A DNA stretch of 64,000 nt from Megamerina dolium (GCA_963854835.1 OY978527.1:22811557-22875556), one strand, 5' to 3'; counted from the first letter of the stretch, positions 39,849 to 50,745 are shown. The notes: generated by a model from the letters alone, not told the origin. Program-made: numbers and translations.

Positions 39849-40252
39849 GCGTCAGCGCGCCGTCTGATCGTGCACGGCGGCCGGGGGTGTGGATTGATGA
39901 TGGGTTGCTGTATCGTTGGGGCGGTTGCTTGACTACAACAGCCTCCGATGAATGAATCATTCCAGGCACGATGTGTTGTGAGAGTGGAGCACGGCAGCAG
40001 ATGACACCAGCCTTGGCAGCCATTACATCGCACAGAAACAGCGTTGCGTTGAATTGCACCTCCGCAAACACAACAGAACCAGCCATCTCGCGGCTGTTCA
40101 CCAGTGCACGGCGGTAGACCCCTCACCGGTCGTGGCAGCCGCTGATCTGGCCGGATCTCGATGTCACAGCATCTAGTCATATGTTCGGTGCTCCACTCAG
40201 TGTGCCGACGCAGGCCTGAGCAGTTCCTCAAGTGTGTCCATTCCACAACCAT
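39725..40252 (-). pseudogene. LINE N-terminal region, two PHD-like Cys clusters
   Basis: 175-codon frame. Two similar modules: WFCCVCGGAIQRNAVSVRCN followed by GCQGWCHLLPC, and WTCSVCSNPISTNCTSVRCN followed by SCQ. The pattern C-x2-C-x12-C-x2-C-x3-CH is PHD/RING-like and is known from the ORFs of some LINEs. The second module is cut after its fourth Cys pair and joined to unrelated sequence (LLSKRPLDLF), which is where the endonuclease domain has been deleted. Confidence 0.7.
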
Positions 40253-40472
40253 TGCAAATCACTGAGGTGGCATTGTGGTGTATTGATCTGTTACATACGG
40301 GACAAATCCGGGTTGGACCGGGATTTTATTCCACTCCGGCACACATTAATAGGATGAGGAGCAGCGTAGCCGGTATAGGCCGCTCCTTTAGGCAAAAAAC
40401 AGATAAACATTTCCGTATGTGCTGAGTTGAACGGTCTTTGGTCGACCAGTAAGGTCGAGTGCTTCCGGGAAG

Positions 40473-41204
40473 CAATGGAACTCGTCGTTGTGGTTGACGA
40501 ATTGGTCTAGAATCACCGGTGTTAGTGTGATGTTTCACGATGATTGTTCGTCCTCCAGTTTTTCCATTTGAAGAAAGGATTGAACTGTACTTCTCCAATA
40601 GTTGTAAAGCCTTTTCTTTTTGTTTTTCTTGAGGTTCCACTAACGTCCTACCAAGTATGATGTTTTTATTCGCTATTTCTTTATCAGCTTCCACTACCCA
40701 CAACTTGCCTGTCCCATCATAAACATCCATCTGTTTCCAAATCACCGCTTCTGATTTTGCGGAAACCTCTTGGCGTTGACATGCCAGTATTCGTTTGATG
40801 TTCCCACTACGCTTGTAACCGATGTTCAATGGTAACTCGACATTTGCATAGCGTAATGTCCGTTGATTTAAATCTAATGTAAAACCATTTTCAATCATAA
40901 AATCAACACCAATTATTACGTCATCGATTATGTCGGCTACAATGAATTCATGTTTGCACGTGCAATTTCCGATAGATACTCAATTCTTTATCTTACCCAG
41001 AATTTGTGCATCCTCACCCATTGCTGTACGCAATTTTATTCCCATTAAAGGCTTAAACCTCTTTACCAAATCGCTCTTGATTATAGAAAGTGATGCATCA
41101 GTATCCAGGGTTAAAATGAATTTCATATTGTTCAATTTTCCATCAATAGTCAAGCTGCTTGGCACACGCTGTAGTTGTGATATGTGAATGATGGGGCAAC
41201 CCAC
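40473..41204 (-). pseudogene. Gypsy-A copy 3 protease and pre-RT region
   Basis: 41204-40980 reads QRVPSSLTIDGKLNNMKFIL followed by TLDTDASLSIIKSD. The active-site D-T-G-A has become D-T-D-A, so the protease is dead. 40898-40326 continues with the family segment up to RPIRQPQRRVPLL and then runs into LINE sequence. A deletion near 40625 joins LVEPQE to KQKEKALQLL, removing about 95 residues compared with copy 5. Confidence 0.8.
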
Positions 41205-41244
41205 TGTTGGAGTCCGTTCACGCCCCGCTGAACAATCGCGTTTA

Positions 41245-41251
41245 GTTTAAC
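41245..41251 (-). promoter_or_regulatory. Slippery heptamer of gypsy-A copy 3 (stem decayed)
   Basis: GTTAAAC is conserved directly before the gag stop. The stem that follows in copies 2 and 5 is damaged here: one arm reads GAGTCCGTTCA and the other is interrupted (TGAACAATCGCG). Confidence 0.65.
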
Positions 41252-42336
41252 GATGGATTTGTGTTAGTGGAGCGATCTTTGTCTACCTTATTCTCCTTCT
41301 TTTGTCTTTCTGGAGAATTCGATCACATGGACCTGTTGTCCTTTAGGCTGCACTACGGACTTACCGTCTATGAATGCCTCTATTTTTATTGTCTCTATGA
41401 ATTCTTTCGAATTACGAGAGAACGCAAGATGACATAAGCGCGCAATTTCGGAAGCGAAATCCTGAAGGCTCTATTACTCCGTTGCACTCGCGATCTTAAT
41501 TCCACTCGATGCAATTGACTCTTATATTCATTTCGATTCATTCCATTTTCCGCTGGAGTGTGTCCATCAGTGATTGATAGCTACCATGATCTTTCTCTGG
41601 AACCATTTGTAACACTTCGGAAGCATTGCCTTTTAATACGCCTATTAAAGCAGCGATCTTCTCGCTATCATCCCATTGATTCTTTAAAGCCGTTGTCTCG
41701 AATTGAAGCTTGAAGATATTGAATGGCGTGCTTTCGTCAAATGTTGGTGGCTTTATTTTAATTGTACTTTAATCTCTAATCACTGATGTGGCTGGTCCAT
41801 TTATTTTTAGTTGATTGAGTTCGTGCAGTAATTTCTCGAACTTATCTTCCAAGTCATCTACATGTTTCTTCAAATCCGTGACTTTTTCATTAATGGTTCC
41901 GAAATTTCCTGAAATCTAATCTCAATTGCTTTTTGTAGATTTTCGATGACGTGTTCTTGTCGAGCCGAACCTTCTTGAAGTTACATATGAAATTCAGCCG
42001 AATGTTCTTGAAACTTGGAGTCAATGCGAGATGCACTTTCCTGTAGTTTTGAATTAATACCTTGCAGTTGCTGCTGCTGTTATTGCATCATGGATTTCAT
42101 GAATTCCATGTGTTGACCATTAGAGTCTATCTTGCCCTCTTCCTCAGCGTGCACAACTGCATGTATCTCGGCTTCCTCAAAGAACTCATCTTCTTCTATA
42201 TTAATACCCTTAGCCTCCATGGCTTGCCTTAGCCTCACCAGCAGTTTCGCTTTTGCACCTGATGACGATAGATTCATCTCTAATAACAGCATTTTAATCT
42301 GATCCACTTTAAGTTGGTAAACTTTCACCACCTTAA
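41252..42336 (-). pseudogene. Gypsy-A copy 3 gag, decayed
   Basis: 42358-42080 keeps the start, including the SAP-like segment (VDQIKMLLLEMNLSSSGAKA then KLLVRLRQAM) and an insertion relative to copy 2 that adds an acidic FFEEAEIHAVVHAEEE stretch, as in copy 5. The rest, 42060-41250, follows the family sequence with frequent stops; the zinc knuckle region is deleted (about 41330). Confidence 0.75.
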
Positions 42337-42359
42337 CAGAATCCACTTGTGACACCAAT

Positions 42360-42738
42360 TGCTACGTTTTTATTTTGTGAACGTTTAATTCTATTCGAAT
42401 CAACATTGTTCGATCACTGGATTCTGTTAATAATAATTGCAACACTTATTTTGTACAACTATATACAGGAACAATTTATTTAATAAACTCTATTTACAAT
42501 CAACTATTTAAATAACACTTTAATGTACTTGCAACTTTTGCCTCTGATACTATACCAATGTGTGCGCAATCACGTTCGGGATTCAACTGATTCATTTGTC
42601 AACAACTGGCACTATTTATACTCTGTGGCAATACTCCCGCATCTTCCTTTATCAAAGCCGAGATTCTTCTCTCTTTTTCTCGTTAGCTTGTTCTGGTTAT
42701 CACCTATTTCTTTTTGTTGACCTTTGATACTCTTTACA
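42360..42738 (-). repeat. Gypsy-A 5' LTR (copy 3)
   Basis: TGCTACG at the inner edge and CTTTACA at the outer edge. About 60 bp of the outer U3 region are missing between TTTTTGTTGACC and TTTGATACTC compared with other copies. The primer site beside it has two changes (ATCCACTTGTGACACCA). Confidence 0.8.
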
Positions 42739-42767
42739 ATATGATTTATTGTGTATAACGTAATGAT

Positions 42768-43144
42768 TGTTGTGTACTATATTTCCACAACACTCACTAC
42801 ATACTAACATTGCTCGAAGTTGTGATATAGACAATTAATTCTAATATTACTTATAATTGTGGAATGCCAGAACATTGAGCCAACTGAGTTGCAGTTGGTT
42901 GTGAAAAAAGTGACAAAGCATTTTCCCACACAATTCGTAGGTCTGCACTTACGTAAGCATACCTGTGTAAGCATACATGTTTAGACATTCCACGATAACT
43001 AAACTCACGTGGACTACTCATGTGTGTGAATATCAACATGTTGCTTTCTCACATAATGGGTCCATACATACGCACATGTAGAGTGCATCGATCGTGTACA
43101 TACGTACACACATACATACATACAAACATGTGATGTGAATATAT
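42768..43144 (+). repeat. Gypsy-B 5' LTR, first part
   Basis: Opens with TGTTGTG...CACAACA (palindrome 42768-42792), followed by blocks shared with 33600-33920. Ends with the ATAT (43141-43144) duplicated at 52395-52398. Confidence 0.8.
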
Positions 43145-43582
43145 TGTTACGTTTTTATTCTGTGAACGTTTAATTCTATTTGAATTACCTTGTTCGATCA
43201 CTGGATTCTGTTAATGATAACTGCAACACTTATTTTATACAACTATATACAGCAACAATTTATTTAATAAACTCTATTTACAATCAACACTGTTTATAAT
43301 CAACTATTTACAATAACACTTCAATGTACTAGCAACTTTTGCCTCTGTATAGATGTTTGCGCAGTCACGTTCGAAATTCGATTGATTCTCACTTCTCAAC
43401 ACTGGCTCTATTTATACTCTGTTGGCAACACCCCAGAATCTTCCTTTATCGAGATTCTTCTCTTCCTTTCTCGTTGGCTTGTTCTGGTTATCGCTTATTT
43501 CTTTTTGTTGACATTCATGTCGATGCTGCTAATAGTGTCAGTCACAATAGTGATGAGCAACCAACTATCGATACTCGTTACA
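43145..43582 (-). repeat. Gypsy-A 3' LTR (copy 5)
   Basis: 438 bp, TG...CA limits. Adjacent internal sequence in element orientation is AAGAGGAGGGCAG (43595-43583), the polypurine tract. Confidence 0.92.
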
Positions 43583-43617
43583 CTGCCCTCCTCTTAACCT
43601 TGTTCGTCCCGAACAAG
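43583..43617 (-). other. Polypurine tract and adjacent palindrome (copy 5)
   Basis: The tract AAGAGGAGGGCAG abuts the LTR. Just upstream is a perfect palindrome CTTGTTCG-3nt-CGAACAAG (43599-43617), found identically beside the tract of copy 4 (59063-59081). Confidence 0.85.
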
Positions 43618-43620
43618 TTT

Positions 43621-44643
43621 TTATACTTCCCCTCGATATGGCGCAAGTCGCTCCAAGTGCACTACTTTAAACTTTGCTCTTTTATTCCAGGCACGTTGAA
43701 TACGATACACTACGTCATTTATCTTAGCTATAATCTCATATGGTCCTTCCCAATGAGTCTGTAGTTTAGGAGACAGGCCTTTCTTTCGTTGTGGATTATG
43801 AAGCATTACAAGCTCTCCTTCATAGAACCCTTTTGAATTTGCTTTCAAGTCATACCTGGCCTTCATCTTATCATCTGCGACCGCTCTCTGATGAACCGAT
43901 GTACTTCATCCAACTGTTCCCGCTTTTCGCTAGTATAATTACCTTCAGTTGATCTCGTTGGTGTTACGACTCCAAATTTTAAATCAGCTGGCAGTCTTAA
44001 ATCGTTTCCAAAAATTGCCATTGCCGGTGTAGTAGCCGTAGTATCATGTTGTGCGCATCGATATGCCACATGGTATATGTACATCCTAGTCTCTTTGGTA
44101 TTTATCTACGACTTTTAAACTACATGACTCCTCCGGCAATATATTCGTAAGTCGTATGTCGACAATGTGCTCCTTGCTTTCCACTCGAGAACAATGTTTA
44201 CATTCCATTTTGCAAGGACGACGAGATAGAGCATCCGCGTTGCCGTGATGTCCTCCTTTACGATGTTCGATGGTAAAATCATAACTCTGCAGCCTTTCAA
44301 TCCAGCGCGCCAATTGCCCTTCTGGGTTTTTAAATTGTAATAACCACCTTAGCGCTGCGTGGTCAGTTCGTAGATGAAATGACTGACCGTACAAGTATTT
44401 ATGGAAATACTTTACACATTCCAGTATTGCGAGTAACTCTCTTCGAGTGACACAGTAATTTCTTTCTATTCTATTACTTTTTCTTGCCCATCTATGATCT
44501 GAGAGAGCACACCACCTATTCCATAGCCACTCGCATCTGTGTCCAACACAAACTTTTGACCAAGTACTGGATACGCTAATACTGGTGCTAAACAGAGTCT
44601 TTCTTTCAGCTGTTCGAATGCTTTCTGTTGTTCCTCGCCCCAC
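43621..44643 (-). pseudogene. Gypsy-A copy 5 RNase H end, deleted integrase, C-terminal tail
   Basis: 44643-44086 carries RNase H (ERNYCVTRRELLAILECVKY, TDHAALRWL, GNADALSRRP) up to TNILPEES, then jumps to KVVDKYQRD. In copy 4 KVVDKY lies after the integrase core, so roughly 1 kb with the zinc finger and all DDE residues is missing. 44084-43863 and 43866-43621 carry the part after the core (AYRCAQHDTTATTPAMAIFG) and the C-terminal HWEGPYEIIAKIND module, ending RGEV. Confidence 0.85.
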
Positions 44644-46334
44644 ACAAATGGTTTGTTCTTTCTTGTCAACTCATGCAGACTGCTGGCGATGTTTGCAAAT
44701 CCAGGAACAAATCGTCTATAGTAGGTGCATAAGCCTAGGAAGCTTCTTAACTCGTGAAGATTCGACGGAATAGGCCATTCTTGTACTGCCGCTACTTTCT
44801 CCTCGTCGGTATGTACCCCTTCTGTTGTTACTTTATGACCAAGATATTTAACTTCTCGCCTGAAGAGTGAACACTTTTTCATATTCAGTTTAAGCCCTGC
44901 TGATTGTATACGCTCAAATACTTCTTTCAGCTTTTTCAGGTGGTCGTTAAAATCTTTTCCCATCACGATAATGTCATCGAGGTACACCAAGCACGTTTTC
45001 CAGTGTAGTCCTCTGAGTACACGATCCATCAAACCTTCAAAAGTAGCTGACGCATTGCATAAGCCAAATGGCATAACTGTAAATTGCCATAGACCATCGC
45101 CAATACTGAAAGCTGTTTTCTCTTTGTCTTCCTTACCAAGCTCCACTTGCCAGTAACCACTTTGCAAATCAAGAGTTGAGAACCACTTCGCACCAGATAG
45201 TGTGTCCAGAGTGTCATCGATTCTTGGCAGTGGATAGCTGTCTTTTTTCGTAATATCATTCAGCTTTCTGTAATCAACACAGAATCGAGTACTTCCATCC
45301 TTCTTCTTTACCAGCACAACTGGTGAACTCCATGGACTCGCTGATGGTTGAATAACACCTTGTTTCTGCATATCGGAAATCAGCTTAATGGCTTCGTCTC
45401 TTTTGGCCAATGGAACTCGTCGTGGTGCTTGACGAATTGGTCTAGAATCACCGGTATCAATGTGATGCTTCACGATGGTTGTTCGTCCTCCAGCTTTTCC
45501 ATGTGAAGAAAATATTGAACTGTACTTCTCCAATAGTTGTAAAGCCTTTTCTTTTTGCTGTTTGGTAAGCACACCTGCCCATTCCTCCATCTGTGCTTTT
45601 ATTTCCGCCCTTACAGTTCCTGATCTTCCACTTTTTATCGACGAACCCTTTTCGCAGTCTACTACGTCAGTAACTTCCTGGCAATGACCAATCACCATTC
45701 CTTTCTTTACAACTGTAGATGTATTAGTTGGATTTAATATTCGCACCGGTACTATTCCATTTTCTTTAGGTTCTACTAACGTCCTACCAAGTATGATGTT
45801 TTTATTTTGTATTTCTTTATCTGCTTCCACCACCCACAACTTGCCTGTCCCATCATCCACATTCACCTGTGCCCATATCACCGCTTCTGATTTTGCTGGA
45901 ACCTCTTGGCGTTGACATGCCAGTACTCGTTGGATGTTCCCACTACGCTTGTAACCGATGTTCAATGGTAGTTCGACATTTGCATAGCGCAGTATCCGTT
46001 GGTTTAAATTAAATCCGTTATCAATCATAAAATCAACACCAATTATTACGTCTTCGATGATGTCGGCCACAATGAATTCATGTTCCCATGTGCAATTTCC
46101 AATAGATACTCGTTTCTTTATCTTGCCCAGAATTTGTGCATCCTCACCCGTTGCTGTACGCAATTTTATTCCCATTAAAGGCTCAAACCTCTTTACCAAA
46201 TTGCTCTTGATTATCGAATGTGATGCACCAGTATCCAGGGTTAACATGAATTCCATATTGTCCAATTTTCCATCAATAGTCAAGCTGCTTGGCACACGCT
46301 GTAGTTGTGAAATGTGAATGATGGGGCAACCCAC
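44466..46334 (-). CDS. pol: Gypsy-A copy 5 protease-RT-RNase H (622 codons)
   Basis: Longest intact frame of the family. MGCPIIHISQ is only the first ATG; the frame is open upstream to the frameshift site, so translation is expected by -1 shifting from gag. Protease: FMLTLDTGASHSIIKS (D-T-G-A, about residue 30-45). Then a linker with KENGIVPVRILNPTNTSTVV. RT: FCVDYRKLND, FSTLDLQSGYWQVEL, FGLCNASATF and CLVYLDDIIVMGKD (YLDD intact). RNase H begins FVLDTDASGYGIGGVLSQ. It ends at IDGQEKVIE, where a small deletion (about 35 bp compared with copy 2, removing AYYSKILSK) shifts the frame. RT and protease motifs show no damage. Confidence 0.92.
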   Translation of the reverse strand: MGCPIIHISQLQRVPSSLTIDGKLDNMEFMLTLDTGASHSIIKSNLVKRFEPLMGIKLRTATGEDAQILGKIKKRVSIGNCTWEHEFIVADIIEDVIIGVDFMIDNGFNLNQRILRYANVELPLNIGYKRSGNIQRVLACQRQEVPAKSEAVIWAQVNVDDGTGKLWVVEADKEIQNKNIILGRTLVEPKENGIVPVRILNPTNTSTVVKKGMVIGHCQEVTDVVDCEKGSSIKSGRSGTVRAEIKAQMEEWAGVLTKQQKEKALQLLEKYSSIFSSHGKAGGRTTIVKHHIDTGDSRPIRQAPRRVPLAKRDEAIKLISDMQKQGVIQPSASPWSSPVVLVKKKDGSTRFCVDYRKLNDITKKDSYPLPRIDDTLDTLSGAKWFSTLDLQSGYWQVELGKEDKEKTAFSIGDGLWQFTVMPFGLCNASATFEGLMDRVLRGLHWKTCLVYLDDIIVMGKDFNDHLKKLKEVFERIQSAGLKLNMKKCSLFRREVKYLGHKVTTEGVHTDEEKVAAVQEWPIPSNLHELRSFLGLCTYYRRFVPGFANIASSLHELTRKNKPFVWGEEQQKAFEQLKERLCLAPVLAYPVLGQKFVLDTDASGYGIGGVLSQIIDGQEKVIE

Positions 46335-46339
46335 TGTTG

Positions 46340-46382
46340 GAGTCAGTTCACGCCTCGCTGAACTGACTCGATTTAGTTTAAC
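46340..46382 (-). promoter_or_regulatory. Predicted -1 ribosomal frameshift signal, gag/pol junction (copy 5)
   Basis: Same architecture as 14077-14119: GTTAAAC (plus 46376-46382), 6-nt spacer (46370-46375), 11-bp stem (46359-46369 with 46340-46350), 8-nt loop. Here the downstream pol frame is intact for over 600 codons. The open pol frame overlaps the gag end, and the shift needed is exactly -1. Confidence 0.82.
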
Positions 46383-46726
46383 GATGGATTTGTGTTAGTG
46401 GAGCGATCACTATCCACCTTATTCTCCTTCTTTTGTCTTCCTGGAGAATTCGATCTTGATCGTTTTCGTCGTAGACGGCAGTCACGCGCCATGTGTCCTG
46501 GTTTGTCACAAATGCAGCACTTACCAGTAAACTTGTTTTCGCGTCGACCTGTTCTTCCTTCAGGCTGAACTACTGATTTTACTGCCTGACGCACTGCTTC
46601 AACCAGATCTGTTGTTTCTGTTTCTAATTGGCGTACCCGTGGCATTGGTCGACACATCAAACTGGCGGCTTCAAACGTCAAGGCACTACTGACTGTTTCG
46701 GCATAAGTATTCCTTGGTGACATGAC
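46373..46726 (-). pseudogene. Gypsy-A copy 5 gag C-terminal part
   Basis: From MSPRNTYAETVSSALTFEAA through the CCHC knuckle CCICDKPGHMARDC and the RRKRSRSNSPG basic tail to the stop at 46373-46375. It is the continuation of the gag at 50897-51927, separated from it by the Jockey LINE. The knuckle's first residue pair reads CCIC, a Phe-to-Cys change relative to copy 2, with the metal ligands kept. Confidence 0.85.
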
Positions 46727-46838
46727 AGTTTCGCGAAAGTCACCAATAAGAGCGGACGTCTTTCTTTTGATTTTTAGAAAAAAAAAAAAAATAAAAAAAT
46801 AAAATAATAATATAATTTGCAAACATTTTGTTTATAGT

Positions 46839-48452
46839 ATGAGTGTTCAGCGCTCTCCTCTCCGGCAACGACAATCGCCTGTTAACGTGTGTGTAAACAA
46901 TAATTTGCAATCACCCGCGCAAACCCCTCCGATAAGTGCATTATCAAATAAAACAGTTGATACACACTGCACAAGTGAAAGTAACAATGCAAATCTTTTG
47001 CCTGCACATATTAAAAATTCATCAAATTTTGCAACAACAATAAATACAGACAAAAAAAATAATTTGTTCTCTCGTGATATACTATCTCCCTCTATACCGT
47101 GGAGTGTTCAATGTGCTTCTCCTGCTGTAACACCAACAGCTACAACATCAAAGCAATCAAATAACGGCCCTTCTACTGAAGTGCATGACCTAGTAGTTAA
47201 AGCAACTAGTGCGATGACTAATAAAGAACCAGTTGCTGTTCAAACTGGTATTGATCGCTACATTACTGTAGTAAAGCGAACAAGAAGTCCGCAAAAATCA
47301 AAACAAATGAATTCAACAAAAATTCAAAAGCAGAACACTGTCCCTATTAGTTCGGAAAATAGATACGCTCTGCTTTCAGGTGATGAAAGTGACGAAAATA
47401 TTATCTCCAAGAAAAATTTCAAACCCCCACCCATTTTCTTAAGAGAACGCAACTCAGATAAGTTGATTTCTAGAATTACAAGTCTTATAGGACCAAAGAA
47501 TTTCCATGTTGTTCCTATTCGCAAAGGCCAAATTGAGGAAACAAAAGTGCAAATCTACAGCGAAACTCATTATCGCAAAGTAATAGCGGAATTTGATGCT
47601 GTAAAAAAGAATTACTACACATATCAGCTAAAAAGTAGTAAGGGCTTAATCGTTGTACTCAAAGGCGTCGAACCCAACGTTGATATTAACGAAATCAAAC
47701 TTGCCCTTCAGGAAGAAGGGTTTCAAGCCAAAACAGTATTCAACATTCTCAACAAGAGCAATATACCTCAACCGTTATATCGTATTGAGCTTCAGCCTGA
47801 AACAAAACCCCTAAAAAAAGGTGAGGTACACCCCATATATAAAATTCGATATTTATTGCATCGCAAAATCACAATCGAAGAACCCCATAAGAGAACTGGA
47901 CCTCCTCAGTGCAGCAACTGCCAAGAATATGGACATACTAAGACATATTGTACCCTGCCAGCTGTTTGTGTGATTTGTGGAGATCTCCATAATTCAAACA
48001 TATGACCAAAATCTAAAGGCGATGCTAGCATGAAAAAATGCAGCAATTGTGGAGGTAATCACACTGCAAATTATAGAGGTTGCCCAGTATATGCAACCTT
48101 AAAGCTAAATTTCTCCGCTAACAATCAACCTCTAAAACCAGTTGAGCAAACTCAGATAGCCAACTCAAGTACGAGACAAAATATTGATGCAACACAATTC
48201 TTCTCTGCAATCCCAAACAAGAATCAAACCAATTCATACGCTAGCGTGTTAAAACAAAACCCACACCAACAAAGCAATGTAAATAATGAGCAGAAACACT
48301 CACTGCCAACCCAACAGCCAAGTACTCTTGAACATTTGCTTCAAACATTAATTCAGAATATGAACCAATTCATGAACTCAATGCAAACAATGATGCAAGA
48401 AATGATGAAAAATCAATCGATGTTACTCCAAACATTGCTATCCAGACCATGA
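46839..48452 (+). pseudogene. Jockey ORF1 (Gag-like), one internal stop
   Basis: 538 codons, nucleic-acid-binding chaperone of the LINE particle. The N-terminal 200 residues are Ser/Thr/Asn-rich and unordered. At about 225-330 lies the RRM-like/PRE_C2HC region (LIVVLKGVEPNVDINEIKLA, YRIELQPETKP). Zinc knuckles follow: CSNCQEYGHTKTYC, CVICGDLHNSN then a stop (48003-48005), and beyond it CSNCGGNHTANYRGC. The stop falls exactly where the second knuckle should have its last Cys, consistent with a Cys codon turned to TGA. The Gln/Met-rich C-terminus overlaps ORF2 by ATGA. Confidence 0.88.
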
Positions 48453-50745
48453 GTTGTCTCAAGATATGCCACTGGAACGCCAACGGCTTAAGCCAGCACC
48501 GTTTGGAGCTAATTCAATTCCTTGAATCCAACCAGATCGACATAATGATGATATCTGAGACCCATTTCACTGACAAAAATTGCTACCAAATACCATATTA
48601 CAAACTGTACACTACAAATCATCCGCATGGTAAGGCACGCGGTGGAACTGCCATATTGATAAAAAGCAGAATAAAACATCATGTTCTCGAAGATTTCAGT
48701 AGCGTCTACTTGCAAGCAACATCTATATGTCTGGAAGAATACATCTTTAAGCTAGTAATATCTGCGATATACTGTCCCCCAAGATACAGTATTACCGAAC
48801 AGCAATATAAAGAATTTTTCTCAACTCTTGGTAGCAAATTCTTGGTTGCTGGCGATTTCAACGCCAAACACACTCACTGGGGCTCCCGCTTAATAACTCC
48901 AAATGGCAGAAGACTATGTTCAATCATCACTAACCAGCTACGATGTTATTTCAAATGGTCAACCGACATATTGGCCGACGGACAAGAGGAAAATACCCGA
49001 TCTCATAGACTTTGGAGTCGCCAAAGGTTTGCAGATGGAAAATATCTCCACAGAGTGTAATTATGATCTATCATCTGACCACTCACCCACGGTAATATCT
49101 ATAAAATCACCAAGCCCCCAAGGCAATTGCGTTAGAAAGAAAATAGACTGGTTAAAATTCAAGAAATATATAAATTCCCATCTTCCTCTGAGTACTGTAT
49201 TAAGAAATGGACACGATGTAGATTCAGCACTCGAAAAATTCAACCAGCTACTCTCATTAGCTCTCAGCTCAGCCACCTGCACAAAGGTATGCAAGCAATC
49301 AAAATATAGCCAATACACACCAGCAGACATTGAATTGCTAGTAAGACAGAAAAGAAGACTCCGAAGACAATGGCAAGAATTCAGATCACCGAATCTGAAA
49401 ACACAGCTACAGCACTGCACTCGAAAGTTAAAGCAAGCCTTGAAAAATAAAAACAACAAAGAGTTAGAAGAGCACATAGCGAAATTAACACCTGGTGAAG
49501 CGTCAGACTACTCTTTGTATTAAACACTATCCCAAATGCTGGAAAACTTCAAAAATTATTATGATAGCAAAACCAGGAAAAGACCCTACAAAAGTTGCAT
49601 CGTACAGACCTATCAGCCTCCTGCCTCTACTCTCTAAAGTATTCGAAAAGCTGCTTGTCATGAATATAACTCCATTTATTAATCTCAACCAACTCATTCC
49701 TCAACATCAGTTTGGATTTAGAAAACAGCACGGCACAATAGAACAAGTCCACCGCATTGTAACTCTGATAAGGAACACTTTTGAAGAAAAAAAGTATTGC
49801 TCAGCTGTCTTTCTTGATATCACTCAAGCTTTCGATAAAGTATGGCATGATGGCCTTTTTTACAAACTCAAACTATTACTGCCTGCAAATATCTCCTCAT
49901 TGCTCAGTAGCTACCTCACGAAAAGACAATTTCTCGTACATCACAAGGATTACACAACAAATCCATTGGATATTCACGCTGGCGTTCCTCAAGGAAGCGT
50001 TTTGGGTCCCTTACTGTATCTCTTATACACTTCAGATATGCCCAACAATAACTATACATTCATATCGACCTTTGCTGATGATACGGCAATATTGTGCTCT
50101 CGCTCTAACCCCATAGAAGCTACTAAACTCCTGCAGACTCATGTCGATTCTCTCGAAATCTGGCTAGCAAAATGGCGTATAAAAGTCAATGAATCAAAGA
50201 GCGTACATGTAACCTTCACGCTAAGGCTAGATACATGTCCCCCACTTAAAATTAATGGCCAATCAGTTCCACAATGTTCCTCAACAAAGTATTTGGGTAT
50301 TCACCTCGACAGAAGGCTGACATGGAAAAACCACATAGAGGCAAAGAAAACTCAGATCAAGCTTAAAATGAATCAGTTATGGTGGCTGTTACACAAAAGA
50401 TCAAAGTTGAATCTTGAATACAAAGTGCTATTATATAAAGCAATCCTGAAACCAATCTGGACTTATGGTATTCAGTTTTGGGGCACCGCATCTCCCTCTA
50501 ATATCGAAAAATTGCAGCGAATACAATCCAAGTGTCTGCGAATTATTGTAAACGCGCCTTGGTATATGAGGAACGTTAACATCCATCGAGATTTAAATGT
50601 ATCCACAATTTCTGAGGAAGTTGCAATGTCCTGCAGAAGCTACATTCAAAAATTACACAATCATCCGAATCCCCTTGCTAGACAATTGTTGCTGAGCAAG
50701 GGGCATCGTCGATTAAAAAGAAAAGACACACTGAATATGCTGTAA
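48449..50745 (+). pseudogene. Jockey ORF2 (endonuclease-RT), frameshift and deletion
   Basis: The ATG at 48449 overlaps the ORF1 stop (ATGA), suggesting stop-restart translation. Endonuclease blocks: CHWNANGLSQHRLEL, MMISETHFTD, GTAILIK, VAGDFNAKHTHWGSR, then, after a frameshift at about 48940, LIDFGVAKG and LSSDHSPTVIS. At about 49510 the linker breaks off (GEASDYSL) and joins HYPKCWKTSKIIMIAKPGKD; roughly 100 residues typical of Jockey are missing. RT: SYRPISLLPLLSKVFEKL, AVFLDITQAFDKVW, GVPQGSVLGPLLYLLY, STFADDTAILC (FADD), KYLGIHLD. The C-terminal part ends at 50745. Confidence 0.9.

Larger units (their letters stand above)
37914..40472 (-). mobile_element. CR1/Jockey-like LINE with PHD-type Cys clusters, inserted in gypsy-A copy 3
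   Basis: 2559 bp, minus strand, flanked by a perfect 13-bp duplication CAATGGAACTCGT (37901-37913 and 40473-40485) that restores the gypsy pol frame when removed. Its 3' terminus is a CAA tandem (plus strand TTGTTGTTGTTG from 37914). It codes for Cys-rich N-terminal domains, an RT and a C-terminal Cys/His region, but the endonuclease and part of the RT palm are deleted. The exact clade is uncertain: the GVPQGGVLSPHLF and TYADD wording differs from the Jockey element at 46727. Confidence 0.8.
36673..42738 (-). mobile_element. Gypsy-A copy 3, internally deleted, carrying a SINE and a LINE
   Basis: Minus-strand copy: 5' LTR 42738-42360, decayed primer site, gag (to about 41250), slippery heptamer 41251-41245, protease and pre-RT (41204-40473), then, after an inserted LINE (37914-40472), the start of RT (37913-37408). 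There the RT is fused to a 3' LTR that has lost its outer end (37404-36673). RT second half, RNase H and integrase are deleted. Confidence 0.85.
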
